A DNA stretch of 64,000 nucleotides. Origin: Spinacia oleracea (taxonomy: Eukaryota > Streptophyta > Magnoliopsida > Caryophyllales > Amaranthaceae). Positions 57,655 through 64,000 of the stretch are shown here, in pieces. Every line of letters starts with the position of its first letter. The stretch's first letter is position 1. Below the pieces are notes generated by a model. It ran no database searches and was not told the DNA's origin. It saw only the letters and a program-made list of their open reading frames with translations. Both the position numbers and the translations under genes were made by a program. The stretch spans positions 2,108,001-2,172,000 of the forward strand of contig NC_079492.1 of assembly GCF_020520425.1 (NCBI RefSeq), read 5' to 3'.

Positions 57655-58525
57655 CAACGCGTCTCCTGTGAGACCAGTCACATGCACCATCAACTTGATG
57701 GTGTGACGAGCGTGAAACCAATAGCGTACCTTTCCTAAAACTATAAAAAAAGTAACAGATCTAAACTATAGAAGTAACCTACCTAAACTAAAAAAGTACC
57801 TCTTCTAAAATTATATATAAAAAAAAGTAACATGTCTAAACTATAGAAGTAACATACCTAAACTAAAAATGTACCTCCCCTAACACTATTCCGTATAAAA
57901 AAAGTAACATGTCTAAACTATAGAAGTAACATACCTAAACTAAAAATGTACCTCCCCTAACACTATTCCGTATAAAAAAAGTAACATGTCTAAACTATAG
58001 AAGTAACATACCTAAACTAAAAATGTACCTCCCCTAACACTATTCCGTATAAAAAAAGTAACATGTCTAAACTATAGAACTAAAAAAAAATACCTCTTCT
58101 AAAATTATTAAAAAAAAAAAGTAACATGTCTAAACTATAGAAGTAACATACCTAAACTAAGAAGGTATTTCCCCTAAAACTACTTCGTATAAAAAAAGTA
58201 ACATGTATAAACTATAGAAGTAACATACCTAAACTAAAAAAAGTACTTCCTCTAAAATTATATAAAAAAAAGTAACATGTTTAAACTATAGAAGAAACAT
58301 ACCTAAACTAAGAAGGTATCTCCCCTAAAACTACTCCGTATAAAAAAAAAGTAACATGTATAAACTATAAAAGTAACATACCTAAACTAAAAAAAAAGTA
58401 CCTCCTCTAAAATTATATAAAAAAGTAACATGTCTAAACTATAGAAGTAACATACCTAAATTCGCAAGTATGAACTGGTCTAACCATCAGTTGACGGTGA
58501 GGACAGTCTCATATAAGAATTTGGG
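57655..58525. mobile_element. Putative TIR element carrying a 77-bp minisatellite
   Basis: The left end CTCCTGTGAGACCAGTCACA with the palindrome ACCATCAACTTGATGGT and the inverted right end TATATGAGACTGTCCTCACC (then GTCAACTGATGGTTAGACC) form imperfect inverted repeats. The interior is almost wholly the tandem array at 57735-58455. The ends are related to those of the element at 6445-12612. Exact termini and duplication are unresolved. Confidence 0.5.
57735..58455. repeat. Minisatellite, about nine units of ~77 bp
   Basis: The word GTAACATGTCTAAACTATAG recurs at 57904, 57981 and 58058, an exact 77-base period, with more diverged units on both sides. Units also hold GAAGTAACATACCTAAACTA and CCTCCCCTAACACTATTCCG. 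The central three units are nearly identical, implying recent homogenisation. Confidence 0.9.
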
Positions 58526-58529
58526 GTGA

Positions 58530-60540
58530 AATTAACTGAAAACTTTATTTTAAAATATACTCCGTATATAAGAACCTTATTTTGTGTTAAATTGATTGAA
58601 AAACTTATTTTTTTCGAAAAAACAATTACTACGTGATGAACTTATCGAACTTAACTTGTTTTTTTTGTAAATGAGCCAAAACAAATTAATATAAGTTGAA
58701 ACAAACACACACTGCACGGCTTATTAAGATGGATTCTCTTTGAGAAAACGCTTGAGATATTGTTGGATTCCTATCGTTACACATTTTCAAAATATCAAAA
58801 CAAATTCATAAAAGAATTACATATGTAATAGGTTATTTAATTATCATTTAGTATGCATTGGAGACAATGAAAAATAAAGTGTAACAAAAAAAACGAAGGG
58901 AGTATATAAAATAACTTTAAATACGAGTGGATCGAATAACTTTATTTTAGGATGAATAAGTATTTTTTCAATCTATTATTGATTCGTAAAATAAGTGTTT
59001 TTATGACAACATAAGTTTTTCCCTACAAAATAAGCAAGATAAAATAAATTCAAATAAATTTAGGAAAAAAAATCGAATGAAAAAATTTAATGGTTATTGT
59101 TAATTCTTATACAGAGTAGTTGTATACAACATCAGTTAGACAGTTAATGAAACACTATATATTAAAACAAATAAAGAATCATGAATTCGGGATAATTGAA
59201 TTGAGGCAAAACAACATCATAAAATGAAAAACTCAAGCCTTTGATCTTTATATATTTTCTTAAAGTCTTTGTATTTATCCAATAGGAAAATTATAGATTT
59301 ATAAGTATATTTTGCCTGAGTTTTCTTTCTTAATAGAAGAAAAGAATAATAAAATGATGACAAACTCGTATGAGTACGAATGACATGAAATTGGTGATGT
59401 GTGCAACCACTAGAAACCCAAATAAATGTACCAAAAGAAATAAATAACTAATTTGAAACATGAAACCAAACCATAAAAATTGAAAAATTTAATTGTAATA
59501 CTTACTTGGATATTAAAGGTAATAGTTTTTGTATAGGATATTTGCAAAATAATATTTTCATAATAGCATAAGACAAATTAAATAAATCACAAATAAAAAG
59601 GAGTGATGAAGATTTAAAAAAAAAAAGTTTTATTACGTCACAGTAAGGGATGTATTACAATTGAATTGGATATATATAGAAATAAAATTAAAATTAGAAT
59701 GTGATTGATCTCGATCCAATATTAGAATAAACAGGGTAATAAACAAACTAATAACCCCAATGTTTTAGATAAGGGGAAAAGGGCCACAAGATAGATCGAA
59801 GATGGAAGAACATGTAAAACTCTCCCCCTAGCTAAAAAAAAAAAAGTAATTTCAATTAGAAAAATCCCAATTTCAACTATCTCACACATTAAAAATAAGC
59901 CTAAAATTCTATATTGGTTAAAATGACCCCCAAGTAAGCCACGAGAGCAATACGATTTATAAATGGAGAAAGAGAACATGGATTTTTCGATCTATGACCT
60001 AATGTTCACAAACCCTCGCTCTTAACTACCAGATAAAAACTTCTTTGGTAAAATGAGCCAAATAAATAATAACGCAGGAAGCAATTCCTAAAAAAATGCT
60101 TTCAAATTTATTAATCCACTTTACAAGATCAAAAAAGGGGGATATCAATGTGTGTGGTCTTAAGTCTTAACTTAGGCCGAGAACATACATACAGTAGATC
60201 GATAGGTCACATACTAGAGTTTCTTTCTTTTCATTTCGTAATTTCTAATGTACGTACGTCTATGTGGCTCATCCGGATAAAAAATTGGTAAATGTTGGGC
60301 AACTGAGAAAGCCCCTTAATCCTTAATTAACACACGAAGATTGCAGCAGTATTGGTCTGAAACTCTGAATAGTTCGTGCATGGACATCGTCAGATTTTGT
60401 GACCCAATTTTGCAAGTTTAGAAGAAAAGTATTCCAAAAATTAAGAAAGAAAGAATGAATAGGTCTATTCAATGGGCTTAGTCAAACCGGATTACCTTGT
60501 ACGTTATTTGGTCAACATTGTCAAACGGTGTACTCTTACC
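58530..60540. other. Gene-free AT-rich region
   Basis: About 2 kb without a supported gene, RNA or clear transposon. It holds poly-A and TATATA runs. The longest open frame (minus, 59979-59722) is hydrophobic and has no start context. Confidence 0.5.
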
Positions 60541-60552
60541 AACTTTGCATAC

Positions 60553-60562
60553 ATATATATAA
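60553..60562 (+). promoter_or_regulatory. Likely TATA box of the 430-residue paralogue
   Basis: A TATATATAAG word about 165 bases before the ATG at 60722, followed by an A/C-rich leader of the sort common in plants. Confidence 0.45.
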
Positions 60563-60721
60563 GTTTAACGCCACAAACTGAATTAACAAACTCCATCCTC
60601 ACATTATATTTCTCCTCTTAACAAGCCTAAAATCAAACCATCATCAAACATTCAATTCAATTCAACAAAACCAAAATCTTTGATCCATCATATATTAATT
60701 ACAATTTACAACCTAGCTTCA

Positions 60722-62014
60722 ATGACTACATTGCAATCTTTGTCAAAGGGTTCGATATCAACATTTAGATTGGACCATATCACACAGTCTTATTTTGTTC
60801 GTTCCATGAATAATCATGCTGGTCTCCAAATTAAATCCGCCATATCAATTCCAAAGTTACCAAACTTTAAGCATTTGAAAGAGTTGAATATGTCCAATAT
60901 TGCTACCAATACCCTCTTTAAGAAAAACACAAAAACAACAATAATCCCAAAAGAAGTTGTTATTAGTCATGATAATGAGGATCATAGTGATCATCATGCA
61001 ACATTGGAAACCATTAAACTACATGTGGTTTTGGAAGCCGTATTAGATAGAATAGAGATGCACCATAACATTGGTGAGCAACGTGAGAATTGGAACTCTT
61101 TATTGTTGAACTCCCTCAACATGATCACCCTAACCGCCGCCACCATGGCCGGTATGGTAGGGTTTTCCGGCGAGCATCATTCCTTAGGGTTAAACGTAGC
61201 TTCAACCCTACTCTTTGCTGCGGGGACCGGAATCCTTTTGATAATGAACAAGATCCAGCCTTCTCAACTAGTCGAGGAGCAAAGGAACGCGGTAAGGCAT
61301 CTAAAGCAACTCAAAAACAAGATCCAAATGATTATTTCTCTCCGGCCACCAGCACAAGAAGACGTGGAGGCGGCCGTGGAGGAGGTTTTAGCCCTAGATA
61401 GAGCATACCCTCTTCCTCTCCTAGGGTCCATGCTTGAAAAGTTTCCCAATACTTTCAAGCCCGCCGTGTGGTGGCCCGCAGAAAAACCTGGAAATATCAA
61501 TGCTCCAAAAGAAAACTTGGTTGTCAAGAAAGGGGTAGTGAATAATGGATGGAGTAAGGAGTTGGAGGAAGAAATGAAGCAAATTGTTGGAGTAATAGAT
61601 AGGAGGGATATAGAAGATTATGTTAAACTAGGGAATAAAGCATTGAAGTTTAACAAAACCCTAGCCAAGTGTGGCCCGTTGTTAATGGGTGTCGCCACCG
61701 TAGGAGCGGCTTTCGGTGGGCCGTGGGGAGGGCTCGTGGCGGCCGTAGCGGGGTCCACAGCTAGTGTGGTGAATAGCATAGAGCATGGTGGACAAGTAGG
61801 GATGGTGTTTGAGATGTATAGGAATTGTGGTGGAGCTTTTAAGTTGTTGGAAGAGACAATTGAGTCAAACTTAGAAGAGAAAGATTTAGAGAAGAGGGAA
61901 AATGGTGAGTTGTTTGAGATGAAAGTGGCTTTGCATTTGGGAAGGAGTTTGTCTGAGCTTAGAGATTTTGCGGCCTCTAGTCCCAAAGGTGAATTTGCAA
62001 GCAAGCTTATTTAA
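60722..62014 (+). CDS. At4g22030-family protein (annotated 'probable F-box'), copy 2
   Basis: Single-exon gene for 430 residues, starting MTTLQSLSKGSISTF. The frame runs 14 codons further upstream without a better start. It keeps all the landmarks of the copy at 51140-49890: IEMHHNIGEQRENWNSLLLN, NMITLTAATMAGMVGFSG, LLFAAGTGILLIMNKIQPSQ, EEQRNAV, LALDRAYPLPLLGSM, PAVWWP, DIEDYVKLGNKALKFNK, a GGPWGGLVAAVAGSTA hydrophobic patch, GGQVGMVFEMYRNCGGAFKL, and the C-terminal ALHLGRSLSELRDFA with FASKL at the end. The N-terminal 85 residues differ strongly from copy 1, including a His/Asp-rich HDNEDHSDHH. The conserved C-terminal FASKL resembles but is not at a peroxisomal SKL terminus. Function unknown; the F-box label is doubtful. 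Confidence 0.88.
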   Translation: MTTLQSLSKGSISTFRLDHITQSYFVRSMNNHAGLQIKSAISIPKLPNFKHLKELNMSNIATNTLFKKNTKTTIIPKEVVISHDNEDHSDHHATLETIKLHVVLEAVLDRIEMHHNIGEQRENWNSLLLNSLNMITLTAATMAGMVGFSGEHHSLGLNVASTLLFAAGTGILLIMNKIQPSQLVEEQRNAVRHLKQLKNKIQMIISLRPPAQEDVEAAVEEVLALDRAYPLPLLGSMLEKFPNTFKPAVWWPAEKPGNINAPKENLVVKKGVVNNGWSKELEEEMKQIVGVIDRRDIEDYVKLGNKALKFNKTLAKCGPLLMGVATVGAAFGGPWGGLVAAVAGSTASVVNSIEHGGQVGMVFEMYRNCGGAFKLLEETIESNLEEKDLEKRENGELFEMKVALHLGRSLSELRDFAASSPKGEFASKLI

Positions 62015-62029
62015 TTTATTTTTTTATAA

Positions 62030-62875
62030 TTAGAAAATGTGTATATTTAATTAGCTAGCTAGGAGAAATTATTTATTCTTTCATTTATTCATTAATTAAT
62101 TCAGGGTTAATATTGTACACATTTGTATAGGATGTACAATTTTAACCCCATCTTGTTTTACTAAATTGGTAAAACATTAAATTCACTCGTAGTTGCATAT
62201 TGCATCTATTGTAATTAATCTAAAGAGGTTTGAGTTAATAATGACATTGCGATAAATTCTTCGATTTTAATATTTGTTTTTTGGCATAGGCTAAACGAAC
62301 AATGTTACAAACTACTAGCACATTAGATTATAGTACAATATATACCAGCTACTAGCACGGTAAAACTTTTATATAGGTGGTCTGGTCGGGCATACACTGC
62401 ACCTAATAATGTACGCACTTGTATATCGATCACATCGTAAATGTGAAATTAAGGTCAAGGTAATAATGGTTTGTGGCAATTGGCAAACGTACACTAGGGA
62501 AATTTTATTGGGACGAAGGAAATATTAACTTGATATCTATCATATTATTTTTCTACATTTGTTGAATTTAGCTTTATATTTGCGTGAAAACTGTAGCAAC
62601 GTAACTGATAATAATATGCATGGATGTTAACCTTAGGCTTAATTATAATATTAGCATATGTCTTTGTCACTTTAAAGAGACAAGTTATATATAGGAACAT
62701 GATAGGGAAAGGAATGATAAACTATGTCATAATTATTTTAGCTAATGATATGATCCATAAAAGCTTTTTTAGGCTGACATGACACATAAGTGTTAGATAC
62801 TTAGATTTCTGCTCATCTAAATGAATACTCCGTAGCTAATAAGATTGCTTAATTTGAGTACCCTTGATTCTAGAT
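62030..62875. other. 3' flank of the 430-residue gene, nothing recognised
   Basis: AT-rich sequence with no gene-like frame, repeat pair or RNA that I can support. Confidence 0.5.
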
Positions 62876-62879
62876 ATAG

Positions 62880-63534
62880 GGCGTGTTCGGCAGTAGCGTT
62901 TGAGGTAGCGGGTAGTGTTTTGACCTAGTTAAGACGCTACTTGTAAAATTTGTGAGTGTTTGGTAAGGTAGCGGTTAGCGGTAGAGGTAGCGTTTGGGTA
63001 GCTTTTGTCAAACGATAAAATTAGTAGCTTTTAAGGTAGCGGGTAGTTTTTGACAAATTTATAATAAAGTTTTTAAAAAATATTCTACTTTTATCTTATT
63101 TTAGAATATCAACCGCTACTTTTACCGAACACACATATCAGTTAGCCGCTACTTTGACAACTAACCGTTACCCGCTACCATTCACCGCTACCCGCACTAC
63201 AAGAAATTGTACTATTAACGACGGGAAATCCCGTCGCGAAAGGCCAATAATCGTTGATTAACGACGGGATTTCCTGTCGCGAACCCGTCATAAAAAGGGG
63301 GTCGTCGTTAATAGAAATCCCATCGTAAATCCGTCGTGAACCCGTCGTAAAAGACATTTGCGACGGTTATTCCCGTCATTGTTTGGCTGTTTGCCCCGTC
63401 GCAAAAGGCTTTTGCGACGGGATTTTTGACCCGTCGTAATTAGGTTGTCGTTAAAGACACAAATTCTTGTAGTGCCGCTACTCGAACCGCTACCCTCTAC
63501 TCAACCGCTAACCGCTAATTTTGCCGAACAGGGC
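62880..63534. mobile_element. hAT-like miniature element interrupted by a CACTA element
   Basis: The ends GGGCGTGTTCGGCAGTAGCG and (inverted) GGCCCTGTTCGGCAAAATTA are inverted repeats. The subterminal zones are filled with GGTAGCGGTTAGCGG-type words, inverted on the right. No duplication could be fixed. A CACTA element sits inside at 63195-63474. Confidence 0.7.
63195..63474. mobile_element. CACTA-type miniature element with 3-bp target duplication
   Basis: Begins CACTACAAGAAATTGT and ends ACAAATTCTTGTAGTG, flanked by the 3-base duplication CCG (63192-63194 and 63475-63477). The 280-base interior is made of many CCCGTCGC/GCGACGGG words in both orientations, typical of CACTA subterminal repeats. 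No coding capacity. Confidence 0.92.
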
Positions 63535-63760
63535 CATACTCGGTATAAATAAGAACTTATTATACTTTAGTTATACTACATACTTTGTATATACTTCAGT
63601 TATACTCCGTACTCCGTATATGTTTACCGTCATTAATTTTCACAAAATACTCGTAGTGCTTTTTTTTTTTTTTTTAGGGAAAGATCGGGAGGGGGGAGCT
63701 TAAAATACTCGTAGTGCTTGAAATATAGAAATTAACTGAAACCCACCAAAATTTAATTAA

Positions 63761-63965
63761 GGGCCCGTTTGGTTTTTTTTTTGTTTTTTTATAAAATTAA
63801 GAACCAAAATATGAAAATCATAAAAAGTAGTTTTTACTTTGTGTTGTCAGTTCCGGATGTCAATATGATCATTTTACGTATTACTATTTTTAGTTGATGA
63901 TTCAATAAAAATCATATGACTTTCAAACCAAAACTAGAAACCGACAGTGATACCGAACGAGTCCT
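63761..63965. mobile_element. hAT-like miniature element at the window end
   Basis: The left end AGGGCCCGTTTGGTTTTTTT and the inverted right end TAGGACTCGTTCGGTATC are imperfect inverted repeats around a 170-base AT-rich interior. Confidence 0.5.
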
Positions 63966-64000
63966 AAGGTACTTAAACTGTAAACTGAAGATTCAAAAAG

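Noticed and set aside
57904-58455. CRISPR-like array
   Set aside because: Units are head-to-tail minisatellite repeats with no unique spacers, in plant nuclear DNA.

Overview
The window is plant nuclear DNA: AT-rich, with genes split by GT-AG introns, mitochondrial and peroxisomal proteins of plant type, and dense nests of plant transposons (Stowaway-like, hAT, Mutator, CACTA, copia, chromovirus and SINE-like pieces). Protein similarity recalled from family knowledge points to a core eudicot. A Caryophyllales or Amaranthaceae (spinach or beet-like) source is my inference, not something proved here.

Layout. 1-2.6 kb: gene-free, with SINE-like fragments. 2.8-4.65 kb (+): a secreted glycine-rich protein with about ten His/Glu-bearing repeats. 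5.2-14.4 kb (-): a six-exon gene for a 277-residue, probably plastid protein of a family I cannot name; its 7-kb fourth intron holds a minisatellite-bearing element that was itself hit by a Stowaway-like element and an old chromovirus. 17-18.4 kb: repeats, then the promoter of the glycine-cleavage T-protein gene (coding 19.83-22.48 kb, +). It is convergent with the dihydrolipoamide succinyltransferase gene (31.03-23.39 kb, -, 12 coding exons by my splicing). 32.0-42.5 kb: a very young, nearly whole Ty1-copia element with 1387-bp LTRs and a 5-bp target duplication, lodged inside a tiny Stowaway-like element. 43.6-45.0 kb: a hAT element with 8-bp duplications. 45.4-48.05 kb (+): an exon encoding an importin-beta-binding (IBB) domain followed, in phase, by a divergent NMD3 (60S export adaptor) gene. 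48.57-49.66 kb: a Mutator-like element with 9-bp duplications. 51.14-49.89 kb (-) and 60.72-62.01 kb (+): two head-to-head paralogues of the 'probable F-box protein At4g22030' family. Between them, 57.18-53.75 kb (-): a seven-exon PMP22/Mpv17 peroxisomal membrane protein gene. 62.9-63.5 kb: a CACTA miniature element nested in a hAT-like one.

How the genes relate. T-protein and the succinyltransferase both serve lipoate-dependent mitochondrial complexes (glycine decarboxylase and 2-oxoglutarate dehydrogenase), and PMP22 is peroxisomal; with T-protein it fits photorespiratory metabolism, but nothing shows co-regulation. The most unusual observation is the possible IBB-NMD3 fusion, which would give a ribosome-export adaptor its own importin-beta handle. 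The splice models are mine, read by eye from phase-consistent GT/AG sites. They need transcript support.
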